Below are positions 24,908 to 32,724 of a DNA stretch of 64,000 nucleotides, one piece after another. Each line of letters starts with the position of its first letter. The first letter of the stretch is position 1. Source of the DNA: Lacrimispora amygdalina (GTDB taxonomy: Bacteria > Bacillota > Clostridia > Lachnospirales > Lachnospiraceae); contig NZ_QOHO01000045.1 in NCBI RefSeq assembly GCF_003432035.1, positions 1 to 64,000 on the forward strand, given 5' to 3'. A model generated the notes under the pieces. The model worked only from the letters and a program-made list of their open reading frames with translations, had not been told where the DNA came from and did not search any database. The translations under genes were made by a program, and so were the position numbers.

Positions 24908-25020
24908 TTACTGACAGTAAGCAGTGGAAGGAAGGAGAACACAACGGATATACGGCAGGAAAAGGTTCGATACTGAATGTTGGGCGAGTGCCTGAAAAGC
25001 ACACTCTCAACATTCTTTTT
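24908..25020 (+). ncRNA. putative orphan small RNA (about 110 nt)
   Basis: Between a perfect promoter and an intrinsic terminator lies a segment with no start codon that could serve the AAGGAGAAC at about 24933. It can form a small 5' hairpin (TTACT / AGTAA, 24908-24920), a middle part that is purine-rich (GGAAGGAAGGAG), in which CAGT near 24922 could pair with ACTG near 24974 and GAAC with GTTC, and the terminator stem. It does not match the SRP RNA, 6S, tmRNA or RNase P signatures I know. It could be a stand-alone regulatory RNA with a ribosome-binding-site-like loop, or an attenuated leader. Confidence 0.55.
24975..25020 (+). terminator. terminator of the orphan RNA
   Basis: GAATGTTG (24975-24982) pairs with CAACATTC (25008-25015); inside, GAGTGC pairs with GCACACTC with a small bulge around the loop CTGAAAA. 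Six T follow. Confidence 0.88.
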
Positions 25021-25114
25021 ATTGTAATAAAATACATCCACCCCAGAAAGGCGCATTTTACTACATATAAACTGCTATTTTCAACATCATCCCGTTTTTT
25101 GTAGAATTTTGTTG

Positions 25115-25305
25115 TATACTGAATTTGTGATTCATTCACTTGCAACTGCAGTTGGAACCGGTTTCTTAAAAGGTGTAAGTTTAGGAGGTGAGTCCAAAAA
25201 GTTTATACATCAGCTTTTCGCATTAAGTGTATTTCACGAAGATTAACCGGTTATCCGGCAATAGTAAACGGAAGTACCAACAAAAGAAAATGGAGGGTAA
25301 TCAAT
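25115..25305 (+). promoter_or_regulatory. promoter and long leader of the C39-like peptidase gene
   Basis: A TATACT -10 box (25115-25120) with only a T-rich -35 region implies a leader of about 180 bases. The leader holds a palindrome CAACTGCAGTTG (about 25143) and two ACCGG/CCGGT segments that could pair (about 25157 and 25244-25257). A GGAGGTG at about 25182 leads only to a 12-codon frame. I could not fit it to a known riboswitch class. Confidence 0.4.
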
Positions 25306-26070
25306 ATGAAAAAGTTACTTTTAATGTTTTTGACTTTAACGATGGCGGTGTCCGCCAACTGCATTTCCTTTGCAGCCCAGGGAGACTCAGCAAAGGAATA
25401 TATAGAAGCGAAAACGGTATCTGTAAACGGGGAAAGCAGACCTGCAGGCGGAGATATTGTAAAAGCTCCAAAAGGTGCACGTTCAGCAAGACCACAGGAT
25501 AAATCAGGTTTTAAAAAGGATGATCTGCTGAGCGAAAGTCTTTCACGCCAGGCATCAACTTCCTGGAAGTATTTAAACGGATATACCGTATACAGCCAGA
25601 TCACTAATTATAATTGTGGTCCGGCGTGTGTTCAGGCAGCATTAAATTATCTTGGCGTTTCCCGCAACCAGTCGGACATTGCAAGAGGCTGCAGGACAAC
25701 CACCAACGGTTCTTATATTGCTGATATGGTAACATATATTAATGGGCAGCAGACCAGGAACAAATATGTTGGAAAATATAACCAGTCCTCATCTGAGATG
25801 AGCAGATTACTGTACAGTGGAGTATCCACATCAAACGCAGCACCTATCATTGGACTGACCTTTTCAACCAGTGACGGATGGCTCTATTCAACAAATGGCC
25901 ATTTTATGTCCGTGTACGGAGCAAAAAGTGATAAGTCCGCATTTGCTCTGGGCGATCCATGGATCGGGTATTCCGGTTCAGGGTTAGGCGGAGAATCCTG
26001 GACATATACCAAGTCCGCTGCTACTCTTTATAAGGCATATAATAAAGTAAATATTGGATTAATGTATTAA
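25306..26070 (+). CDS. secreted C39-like cysteine peptidase
   Basis: A 254-residue protein with a Sec signal peptide (basic KK, hydrophobic core, cleavage near FAA-QG at 22-25), a pro-like linker of about 60 residues, and a papain-fold domain of the peptidase C39 type. The triad is visible: C104 in YNCGPACVQ, H199 in NGHFMSVYG and D217 in ALGDPW. It lacks an ABC transporter part, so it is not a bacteriocin processing exporter; stand-alone secreted members are found in many clostridia with unknown substrates. Start after GGAGGG. Its own terminator follows, and a lipoprotein gene comes next. Confidence 0.82.
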   Translation: MKKLLLMFLTLTMAVSANCISFAAQGDSAKEYIEAKTVSVNGESRPAGGDIVKAPKGARSARPQDKSGFKKDDLLSESLSRQASTSWKYLNGYTVYSQITNYNCGPACVQAALNYLGVSRNQSDIARGCRTTTNGSYIADMVTYINGQQTRNKYVGKYNQSSSEMSRLLYSGVSTSNAAPIIGLTFSTSDGWLYSTNGHFMSVYGAKSDKSAFALGDPWIGYSGSGLGGESWTYTKSAATLYKAYNKVNIGLMY

Positions 26071-26090
26071 ATTTATTAATATCAGGATCT

Positions 26091-26128
26091 GGAAAAGACT
26101 GAGGGGATATTTCCCTTTCGTCTTTTCC
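26091..26128. terminator. terminator hairpin between peptidase and lipoprotein genes
   Basis: GGAAAAGAC pairs perfectly with GTCTTTTCC, with an inner GGGG/CCCT pairing. The 3' arm supplies the T run; it may only partly stop transcription into the lipoprotein gene. Confidence 0.6.
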
Positions 26129-26154
26129 TGTGTAGAGAGGGAGTTTTTGAATAT

Positions 26155-27294
26155 ATGAACAGGAAAATCAAAGGTTTTATCGTGCCGTTAATCATGCTAT
26201 GCATCCTATTCCTGTCAGGCTGTCAGATCCGTTCTGACCAGGGAAGCACCGGTGAATACTCATCAAGTAAAGTCCAGGCATACAATGCGACCTTTGATAA
26301 CTCTGCTTTAAGGACGTATATTGATATTTATGAAACCAAATTATTGTATATGGAGATGAATGGACCGGCTGCGGATTTTTTTATTTATAATTTTCAGGAC
26401 GGAAGCAACAAAAAAATTTTAACCGTAGATAATTTTGCTTTAAAAGGGATAAGCAATGCATTAATAAAGAATACTCTCTATTTTTATGTTAGTTTATATA
26501 ATGGGGATGAATTAGAGAATAGCTTGTATGCCGTGGATTTTTCAACAGATAAAATGGTTCCAGAATCAAAAAACATGTATTCCCAGAAGCTGATTCCATT
26601 AACAAACCTGGATAATAAACTGGTATCTCTGCAAGGGGATTACTCAGAAACTGGGGGAGTAAAATCTTTTATGGAGACCCTGGACAGCAGCAAAAACATG
26701 GTACAGGTCAGGCCGCATACAAAAGCTGAGATGCAGGATTCCAACAAAGATAATAGATCACGACAGATTTTATATATTACAAGTGATGAGAAATATTTAT
26801 ATACTATAGAAAAAAGTAATTCCGGTTCAGATATGAATTGCTTTATTGCAAAATATGATACGGATTTTTCCTTTATCAGTGAAACAGACATAACAGATGT
26901 CTTGAAGAAGTATGAAATAACCAGTGGGATAGGTTCCTTTTTCGTGTTTCACAATTATTTTTCCATTACGGATTATTCCAATAATACGATTGTCTGTAAG
27001 TTTGGTGAAGGTGATAACCAGGTTCTTTTATATGAGAATGATGTTGAGTGTGTCCGTGATTATTCCCAACCCAGTCCATATCAATTTCTATATAAAAGAA
27101 ATACCAACGAAATCTATAAGCTGGATACAGGAACAGGAAAAATTGAGATGCAGAATTTTAGTCTGGAAAATGACACATCCAGCATCCGCGACATGCTTTC
27201 CTATGGGGAGAAACTCCTGATTGTAAAGCAGCCGGATTCAGACAGCGGGAAAGAAAGTGTATATTTAATTCCGCAGAATTATGAAAAGCAGTAA
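26155..27294 (+). CDS. lipoprotein of unknown function
   Basis: A 379-residue protein with a lipoprotein signal: basic NRKIKG, a hydrophobic core and the lipobox LSGC with C23. The mature part has repeated strand-like units (LYSVD/YLYTIE-type segments such as SLYAVDFSTDKM and YLYTIEKSN), suggesting a beta-propeller like DUF5050-type cell surface proteins. I do not recognise the family firmly. It lies 84 bases after the secreted C39-like peptidase, so the two may act together at the cell surface. Confidence 0.7.
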   Translation: MNRKIKGFIVPLIMLCILFLSGCQIRSDQGSTGEYSSSKVQAYNATFDNSALRTYIDIYETKLLYMEMNGPAADFFIYNFQDGSNKKILTVDNFALKGISNALIKNTLYFYVSLYNGDELENSLYAVDFSTDKMVPESKNMYSQKLIPLTNLDNKLVSLQGDYSETGGVKSFMETLDSSKNMVQVRPHTKAEMQDSNKDNRSRQILYITSDEKYLYTIEKSNSGSDMNCFIAKYDTDFSFISETDITDVLKKYEITSGIGSFFVFHNYFSITDYSNNTIVCKFGEGDNQVLLYENDVECVRDYSQPSPYQFLYKRNTNEIYKLDTGTGKIEMQNFSLENDTSSIRDMLSYGEKLLIVKQPDSDSGKESVYLIPQNYEKQ

Positions 27295-27314
27295 TAGTAC
27301 AGATAAAAGAAAAG

Positions 27315-27364
27315 GTGCCGCAAAGTCGCTGTAAATCAGCAATTTTTTGCGGCACACTGCTTTT
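27315..27364. terminator. bidirectional terminator
   Basis: GTGCCGCAAA (27315-27324) pairs with TTTGCGGCAC (27346-27355). It lies between the converging lipoprotein gene and uxaC and has an A-rich left and T-containing right flank. Confidence 0.75.
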
Positions 27365-27375
27365 CTGAAAATAAT

Positions 27376-28773
27376 TTAGAAGCCAAAATATTTTACAGCA
27401 TTGTTATAGGAAATGCCTTCGATAATCTCTTTTAATGCTTTCTGATCATCCGGATATTCTCCGTTATCTACCCAGCCGCCTACCAGCTCACAAAGAATTC
27501 TGCGGAAATATTCATGTCTGGTATAAGATAAAAAGCTTCTGGAATCGGTGAGCATACCGATGAAGTTTCCAAGGCAGCCTAAATTAGCAAGAGAGGTCAT
27601 CTGCTCTGTCATTCCGGTTTTGTGATCATTAAACCACCATGCAGAACCCTGCTGGATCTTGCCTGGGAACTGGCTCTGGAAGCAGCCTAGGATTGTTCCG
27701 ATGGAAGCGTTATCATTGGGGTTTAAGGAATAGATGATTGTCTTTGGTACCTCATCTGTAGCGCTTAAAGCGTTGAGATAATCAGCCATCTGTGCAGAAG
27801 GAGCGTAGTTGTTGATGCAGTCAAATCCGGTATCAGGTCCTAACTTCTCAAACATAAGGGCGTTATTGTCTCTCTTGCAGCCGTAATGAAGCTGCATGAT
27901 CCATCCCATGCGGTTGTATTCTTTTGCCGCAAATACCATAAATGCAGTTTTGTATTTCAGTTCTTCTTCCTTTGTTACAGCTTTTCCGGAGATGCTCTTT
28001 GCAAAGATTGCATCAAGCTCTGCATCGTCGGCAGGTACATACATCACGTACTCAAGAGCATGGTCAGAAACGCAGCAGCCCTGGCTGGCGAAGAATTCCA
28101 TACGGTTCTTCAAAGCGGCCTTTAAAGAAGCAAAATCCTTGATTTCCATGCTGCTTGCGGCAGACAGTTTTGCAATATAAGCTGCAAAATCAGGCTTCTC
28201 CACATTCATAGCCTTGTCCGGTCTCCATGCCGGAAGAACCTTTACCTCAAATGTGGAATCTGCAGCGATTTTCTGGTGCCATTCCAAGGTATCGGCAGGA
28301 TCATCCGTGGTACAGATTAATGTTACATTGGACTGTCTGATTAAATTGCGGACACTCATGGAGTCCTGATGAAGCTTTTCATTGCATAAGTTCCAGACTT
28401 CTTCCGCTGTATCTCCATTTAAATAGCCGGTATAGCCAAAATATCTCTGAAGCTCTAAATGACTCCAGTGATAAAGCGGGTTCCCGATCAGTTTTGGCAT
28501 GGTTTCTGCCCATTTCTGAAATTTTTCCCTGTCAGTGGCATTTCCCGTGATGAATTTTTCTTCTACACCATTAGAACGCATCTGACGCCATTTATAATGA
28601 TCGCCGCCCAGCCATACCTGAGTGATGGTATCGAATTTGCGGTCTTCATAAATTTCCTGTGGATTAATGTGGCAGTGATAGTCTACGATAGGCATCTTTG
28701 CCGCATAATTGTGATAAAGATCTTTTGCAGACTGGGTAGACAGTAAAAAGTCCTTGTCCATAAACTGTTTCAT
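27376..28773 (-). CDS. uxaC: glucuronate isomerase
   Basis: A 465-residue uronate isomerase of the amidohydrolase-like family, converting D-glucuronate to D-fructuronate and D-galacturonate to D-tagaturonate. It shows the N-terminal metal motif YHCHINP, the WLGGDHYKWRQMR block, LHYGCKRDNN and the C-terminal RHEYFRRILCELVG. Length is normal. It lies 29 bases downstream of the LacI-type regulator on the same strand, so they are one transcript. Its product is processed to 2-keto-3-deoxygluconate, the substrate of the divergent kinase/aldolase genes; the reductase and dehydratase steps are not in this window. Confidence 0.97.
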   Translation of the reverse strand: MKQFMDKDFLLSTQSAKDLYHNYAAKMPIVDYHCHINPQEIYEDRKFDTITQVWLGGDHYKWRQMRSNGVEEKFITGNATDREKFQKWAETMPKLIGNPLYHWSHLELQRYFGYTGYLNGDTAEEVWNLCNEKLHQDSMSVRNLIRQSNVTLICTTDDPADTLEWHQKIAADSTFEVKVLPAWRPDKAMNVEKPDFAAYIAKLSAASSMEIKDFASLKAALKNRMEFFASQGCCVSDHALEYVMYVPADDAELDAIFAKSISGKAVTKEEELKYKTAFMVFAAKEYNRMGWIMQLHYGCKRDNNALMFEKLGPDTGFDCINNYAPSAQMADYLNALSATDEVPKTIIYSLNPNDNASIGTILGCFQSQFPGKIQQGSAWWFNDHKTGMTEQMTSLANLGCLGNFIGMLTDSRSFLSYTRHEYFRRILCELVGGWVDNGEYPDDQKALKEIIEGISYNNAVKYFGF

Positions 28774-28802
28774 GTTAGAGAGTCCTCCTTAAATATATGT
28801 GA

Positions 28803-29804
28803 TTAGAAATTAGTAGTACCTCGTTTAATCAGCTCTGGAGTAATGGTAGTCTTAGCAGGCACATTGCCTCCTTCTAACACCCTCATCAACGTATTGACGG
28901 TAGTGGTGCAGAGAGCCTCAACCTTGTTGTCCACGGAAGTAATTTCGGGTGTGGTGCACCGGGACAATATGGAATTATTATATCCGATGATGCTTAAACC
29001 CTCAGGGATGGATATTCCGGTCTGATTTGCATATTTTACCGCACCAACTGCCAAAATATCCTCAGCAGCAAGAACGGAGTCAAATTTTATTCCGGAAGCG
29101 GACAGTTCCTTAAGCTGTTCCATGGCAAGATCGGGATCTTTTGAGCAGAGAACCATAAGTTCATCCCGCACCGGTAAATTGGCGGAGACTGTAGCCTGGC
29201 GATAGCCTGAGAGCTTACGCAGATTGCTGTAAGAGGTGCCGGAATAAAGATATAAAAGCGCTGACCGGCCTGACTCATAAAGCTTTGTTGCAGCAGAATA
29301 AACAGCAGCCTGATCGTCACAGACCGTACTGTAAATCTGTCCCCCTTCCAGACAGCCGTTGACCAGCATAATGGGAATGTCTTTGGCGGCTTCCATGAGA
29401 TATGCATTGTCTCTGTCTTTCGCCTCCACATAATGGGAACCGGTAAGAATAATGGCATCCACACGCTTGGAACGCAGCAGTTCCAGATACTTCTTTTTGG
29501 TTTCGGGAAGATAGCCGCTGCAGCATAAGATGGAATCATATCCGCTGCTTCTCAGCTGCTTTTCCAGATAATAGACAGCCTCTGCAAGCCATGGGTCAGA
29601 GGAATCCGCACACATGATTCCAATGGTCTTCATGGTGTTAAGCCCCAGGCTTCTGGCGAACACATTCGGTGTATAGCCAAGCTCGTCCATGACAGCGAGA
29701 ACCCGTTTCCTGGTCTTTTCACTGACATTGGGATTCCCGTTAATCACGCGGGAGACGGTGGCGATTGAAACATGAGCATGTTCGGAAACATCGTAAATAT
29801 TCAA
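28803..29804 (-). CDS. LacI-family regulator of uronate genes
   Basis: A 333-residue LacI/GalR regulator: N-terminal helix-turn-helix (IYDVSEHAHVSIATVSRVI), hinge, and a periplasmic-binding-protein-like sensor domain with FDSVLAAEDILAVGAV. I place the start at TTG 29804, giving MNIYDVSE as in most family members; ATG 29810 is only two bases from GGAGGG, too close for initiation. Downstream on the same strand is uxaC. TGTAA-N4-TTACA palindromes stand before its gene and in the divergent region, and are the likely operators. Confidence 0.92.
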   Translation of the reverse strand: MNIYDVSEHAHVSIATVSRVINGNPNVSEKTRKRVLAVMDELGYTPNVFARSLGLNTMKTIGIMCADSSDPWLAEAVYYLEKQLRSSGYDSILCCSGYLPETKKKYLELLRSKRVDAIILTGSHYVEAKDRDNAYLMEAAKDIPIMLVNGCLEGGQIYSTVCDDQAAVYSAATKLYESGRSALLYLYSGTSYSNLRKLSGYRQATVSANLPVRDELMVLCSKDPDLAMEQLKELSASGIKFDSVLAAEDILAVGAVKYANQTGISIPEGLSIIGYNNSILSRCTTPEITSVDNKVEALCTTTVNTLMRVLEGGNVPAKTTITPELIKRGTTNF

Positions 29805-29822
29805 AAGCATTCCCTCCGTAAT

Positions 29823-29836
29823 TGTAAGTATTTACA
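29823..29836. promoter_or_regulatory. LacI-type operator O1
   Basis: TGTAAGTATTTACA, a perfect TGTAA-N4-TTACA palindrome, 19 bases upstream of the lacI start. It has the same outer arms as the copy at 29925. Confidence 0.75.
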
Positions 29837-29893
29837 TTCCTAGGTTATTATACATAATTATGGTATATATTACAATCCCTCATTTATTTTTTT

Positions 29894-29907
29894 TGTAAAT
29901 TAATACA
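29894..29907. promoter_or_regulatory. LacI-type operator-like site
   Basis: TGTAAATTAATACA, a one-mismatch version of TGTAA-N4-TTACA, lying between the two perfect copies. Confidence 0.45.
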
Positions 29908-29924
29908 GAAAATCCGTATAATCC

Positions 29925-29938
29925 TGTAAACACTTACA
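29925..29938. promoter_or_regulatory. LacI-type operator O2
   Basis: TGTAAACACTTACA, a second perfect TGTAA-N4-TTACA palindrome, 102 bases from the first. The pair could support looping across the divergent promoters. Confidence 0.75.
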
Positions 29939-29943
29939 AATAC

Positions 29944-29957
29944 TTCGTATATGCGAA
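29944..29957. promoter_or_regulatory. IclR/KdgR operator copy 1
   Basis: TTCGTATATGCGAA, a near-palindrome, 63 bases before the iclR-type gene. The identical 14-mer recurs at 30853, before the aldolase gene, pointing to a regulator-specific site. Confidence 0.75.
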
Positions 29958-30019
29958 AATAATCTTGCTTTTTTATAGATCCCGGGAGTATACTAGATTC
30001 TGGAAATGGAGGCTATACC

Positions 30020-30781
30020 ATGAAACTTAACAGAACCACACAGCGTACAGTAGAAATCCTGAAGCTTATTTCGAAAACACCGGAAGGCGCGACGTTGGAT
30101 GATATCTGCCAGAAACTGGACCTCCCCAAGACCAGCGCCTACGATATCGTAACCACTCTGGGAGAGATGGGCATGGTTAATGTGACCCGGGGGCAGAAGC
30201 AGAACTATACCATTGGTTTAATGGCATACCGGATCGGTGTGAATTATACCAATAATCTAAACTTTATCGGAACCATTGAGCCGGTACTGAAGGCATTTTC
30301 AAAGGAAGTAGGCAAAACCGTTTTTTTCGGAGTTCCATCGGATCATCATGTTGTATACATATGTAAGTTCGAACCGGAGAATCCTATCATTACAACAGCT
30401 ACGGTTGGATCGAAAAATCCAATGTACTGTACTTCCTTGGGGAAGGTGATTCTGGCTTACAGTGATGAGGAGAACAGAGATCAGATCATCAGCCGCATCC
30501 GATTTACCCGGCATACAGAACGAACCATTGAAAACAGAGAAGGCCTTCTTGCTGAACTGGAAAAGGTCAGAGAAAGAGGGTACGCTTTTGATGCAAGAGA
30601 GATGGAAGAGCATATGCAGTGCGTGGGTGCTCCGGTTTTTGACCGGGATGGCAACGTACTGGGAGCAATCAGCATATCCAGCTTATATAAGCCGGCAGAG
30701 GATTACGAGGCTCTTGGAAAGCTGGTCTCCAGGAAGGGAATGGAGGTTTCCAGGTTATTAGGCTTTCTTGGAAAAATATGA
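30020..30781 (+). CDS. kdgR: IclR-family regulator (KdgR-like)
   Basis: A 253-residue IclR regulator with an N-terminal winged helix (TLDDICQKLDLPKTSAYDIV) and a C-terminal GAF-like ligand domain containing CTSLGKVILAY and the closing LGAISISSL. By context and family it senses 2-keto-3-deoxygluconate or a relative and controls the downstream aldolase and kinase genes. Identical 14-base sites stand before this gene and before eda, which fits autoregulation. Start: ATG 30020 behind GGAGGC. Confidence 0.88.
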   Translation: MKLNRTTQRTVEILKLISKTPEGATLDDICQKLDLPKTSAYDIVTTLGEMGMVNVTRGQKQNYTIGLMAYRIGVNYTNNLNFIGTIEPVLKAFSKEVGKTVFFGVPSDHHVVYICKFEPENPIITTATVGSKNPMYCTSLGKVILAYSDEENRDQIISRIRFTRHTERTIENREGLLAELEKVRERGYAFDAREMEEHMQCVGAPVFDRDGNVLGAISISSLYKPAEDYEALGKLVSRKGMEVSRLLGFLGKI

Positions 30782-30852
30782 GGAATACTTATTGACAAAA
30801 TGCCTGGAAGCGATTAATATTTCAAGTATAAGAATCGTAAATATGAAGTTGA

Positions 30853-30866
30853 TTCGTATATGCGAA
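30853..30866. promoter_or_regulatory. IclR/KdgR operator copy 2
   Basis: TTCGTATATGCGAA, identical to the site at 29944, 26 bases before the eda start in the 110-base gap after kdgR. It extends to ATTCG...CGAAT here. Confidence 0.78.
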
Positions 30867-30891
30867 TTTAAAAAAGGAGAGAAGAACAATC

Positions 30892-31542
30892 ATGAAAAAA
30901 GAACAAGTTTTATCAAAGATGAAAAAAGACTGTCTGGTTGCTGTTGTTCGTGCGAAAAGCCTGGAACAGGGCGAGAAGGTCGTTGATGCAATTATTGCAG
31001 GCGGAATTAATTTTATTGAAATCACTATGACTATGGATGAAGGAAACCCAATTGAATTCATCGCCAGAATGTCTGAAAAATATAGCGCCAATGATGATGT
31101 TGTAATCGGAGCAGGTACTGTTCTTGATCCTGAAACTGCAAGAGCAGCAATCCTTGCAGGCGCAAACTATGTGGTAAGCCCAGGCTTAAACGTAGAGACA
31201 ATCAAGCTTTGCAACCGTTACAGAGTACCGATGCTTCCAGGCGTTATGACTCCTACCGAAGCAATCACTGCACTGGAGTGCGGATGTGATGTAATCAAGA
31301 TCTTCCCGGGCAACATCATGGGACCGGCAGCGATCAGCTCCTTTAAAGGACCCCTTCCACAGGGTGACTTCATGCCATCCGGCGGTGTTGACGTTGATAA
31401 CGTTGACAAGTGGATCAAGGCAGGCGCATATGCCGTTGGTACAGGCAGCAGCCTGACAAAGGGCGCAAATACAGGCGATTTTGCAGCAGTTACCGCAAAA
31501 GCAAGAGAATTTGTTGAGGCAGTGGCAGCAGCTCGCAAATAA
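30892..31542 (+). CDS. eda: KDPG/KHG aldolase
   Basis: A 216-residue class I aldolase cleaving 2-keto-3-deoxy-6-phosphogluconate to pyruvate and glyceraldehyde 3-phosphate (some members also split 4-hydroxy-2-oxoglutarate). Visible residues are the Glu and Thr of GGINFIEITMTM, the VIGAGTVLD phosphate-binding loop and the Schiff-base Lys in CDVIKIFPGN. Normal length. It stands behind AAAGGAG and just after the KdgR-type operator, and is followed by the kinase gene. Confidence 0.95.
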   Translation: MKKEQVLSKMKKDCLVAVVRAKSLEQGEKVVDAIIAGGINFIEITMTMDEGNPIEFIARMSEKYSANDDVVIGAGTVLDPETARAAILAGANYVVSPGLNVETIKLCNRYRVPMLPGVMTPTEAITALECGCDVIKIFPGNIMGPAAISSFKGPLPQGDFMPSGGVDVDNVDKWIKAGAYAVGTGSSLTKGANTGDFAAVTAKAREFVEAVAAARK

Positions 31543-31576
31543 TAGAAAACAACTTAAGAATTAAGGAGAATACAAA

Positions 31577-32608
31577 ATGGCAAAGATCGTAACCATGGGC
31601 GAGATCATGTTAAGATTATCTACCCCGAACAATGAAAAATTTATTCAGGCGGATGAATTTGATGTAAACTACGGCGGCGGCGAAGCAAACGTAGCCGTTT
31701 CACTTGCAAATTACGGACACGAGGCTGAATTCGTTTCAGCAGTTCCGAAGAACCCGATCGGAGAGTGCGCAGTAGCGGCATTAAGAAAATATAATGTTGG
31801 AACAAAGCACATTGCAAAGACCGGAGAAAGACTTGGTATTTACTTCTTAGAGACAGGCTCCGCCATGAGAGCTTCTACCGTTGTATACGACAGAGCGCAT
31901 TCCTCTATCTCTACAGCAACAGCAGCAGACTTTAACTTTGATGAGATCTTTGAGGGCGCAGACTGGTTCCACTTTACAGGAATCACTCCTGCTGTCAGCG
32001 ACAGTGCAGCAGAACTGACTGAGGCAGCTTTAAAGGCAGCTAAGGCACACGGCGTGACTGTATCCGTTGACTTAAACTTCCGTAAGAAATTATGGTCTTC
32101 TGAGAAAGCTCAGAAGGTTATGACAAACTTAATGCAGTATGTTGATGTATGTATTGGTAACGAAGAAGATGCAGAGAAAGTACTTGGCTTCAAGCCAGGC
32201 AACACAGATGTAACTTCCGGAGAACTGGAATTACAGGGATATGTAGATATCTTCAATCAGATGGTTGACAAGTTCAACTTCAAGTATGTAATCAGCTCTT
32301 TACGTGAAAGCCATTCTGCTTCCGATAACGGCTGGTCTGCATGCATTATGGATGGTACAACCCGCGAATTCTATCATTCAAGAAAGTATCACATCACACC
32401 AATCGTAGACCGTGTAGGCGGCGGAGATTCCTTCGCAGCAGGCGTAATCTGCGGTATGGCTGATAAGAAAGATTTCAAGGCTGCTCTGGAATATGCAGTA
32501 GCTGCTTCCGCATTAAAACATACCATTCCTGGCGACTTCAACCTTGTATCCAGAGAAGATGTTGACAGCCTGGCTGGCGGTGACGGATCAGGACGTGTTC
32601 AGAGATAA
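31577..32608 (+). CDS. kdgK: 2-keto-3-deoxygluconate kinase (PfkB family)
   Basis: A 343-residue ribokinase-family enzyme. It shows the N-terminal YGGGEANVAVSLA signature and the C-terminal catalytic DRVGGGDSFAAG, where the Asp is the general base. Standing 34 bases after the KDPG aldolase gene, it most likely phosphorylates 2-keto-3-deoxygluconate to KDPG. GGGD in place of the common GAGD occurs in this subfamily. A strong terminator follows. Confidence 0.9.
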   Translation: MAKIVTMGEIMLRLSTPNNEKFIQADEFDVNYGGGEANVAVSLANYGHEAEFVSAVPKNPIGECAVAALRKYNVGTKHIAKTGERLGIYFLETGSAMRASTVVYDRAHSSISTATAADFNFDEIFEGADWFHFTGITPAVSDSAAELTEAALKAAKAHGVTVSVDLNFRKKLWSSEKAQKVMTNLMQYVDVCIGNEEDAEKVLGFKPGNTDVTSGELELQGYVDIFNQMVDKFNFKYVISSLRESHSASDNGWSACIMDGTTREFYHSRKYHITPIVDRVGGGDSFAAGVICGMADKKDFKAALEYAVAASALKHTIPGDFNLVSREDVDSLAGGDGSGRVQR

Positions 32609-32669
32609 TTTAACTGGACTGATTTTGGCAGAAGATATGACTGCCTCTAACTGAACGGAGAAAGACATC

Positions 32670-32700
32670 GGGGGTCATTATGCAATGACCCCCTTTTTTT
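32670..32700 (+). terminator. terminator of the kdgR-eda-kdgK operon
   Basis: GGGGGTCATT pairs with AATGACCCCC around a short loop; seven T follow. Confidence 0.92.
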
Positions 32701-32724
32701 AAAATCTATGGAGGAACGATCAAG

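Noticed and set aside
24908-25020. Bacterial SRP RNA (ffs)
   Set aside because: GGAAGGAAGGAG recalls the SRP loop GGAAGGAAGCAGCC, but the flanking GGTCAGG-type and closing-stem sequences are missing.
24864-25145. Minus-strand frame of 93 codons across the orphan RNA region
   Set aside because: It runs opposite a perfect promoter and terminator, has no plausible ribosome binding site, and reads as random sequence.
25227-25502. Plus-strand frame of 91 codons before and across the start of the C39 peptidase
   Set aside because: It overlaps the signal peptide region of the real gene in another frame and has no ribosome binding site.
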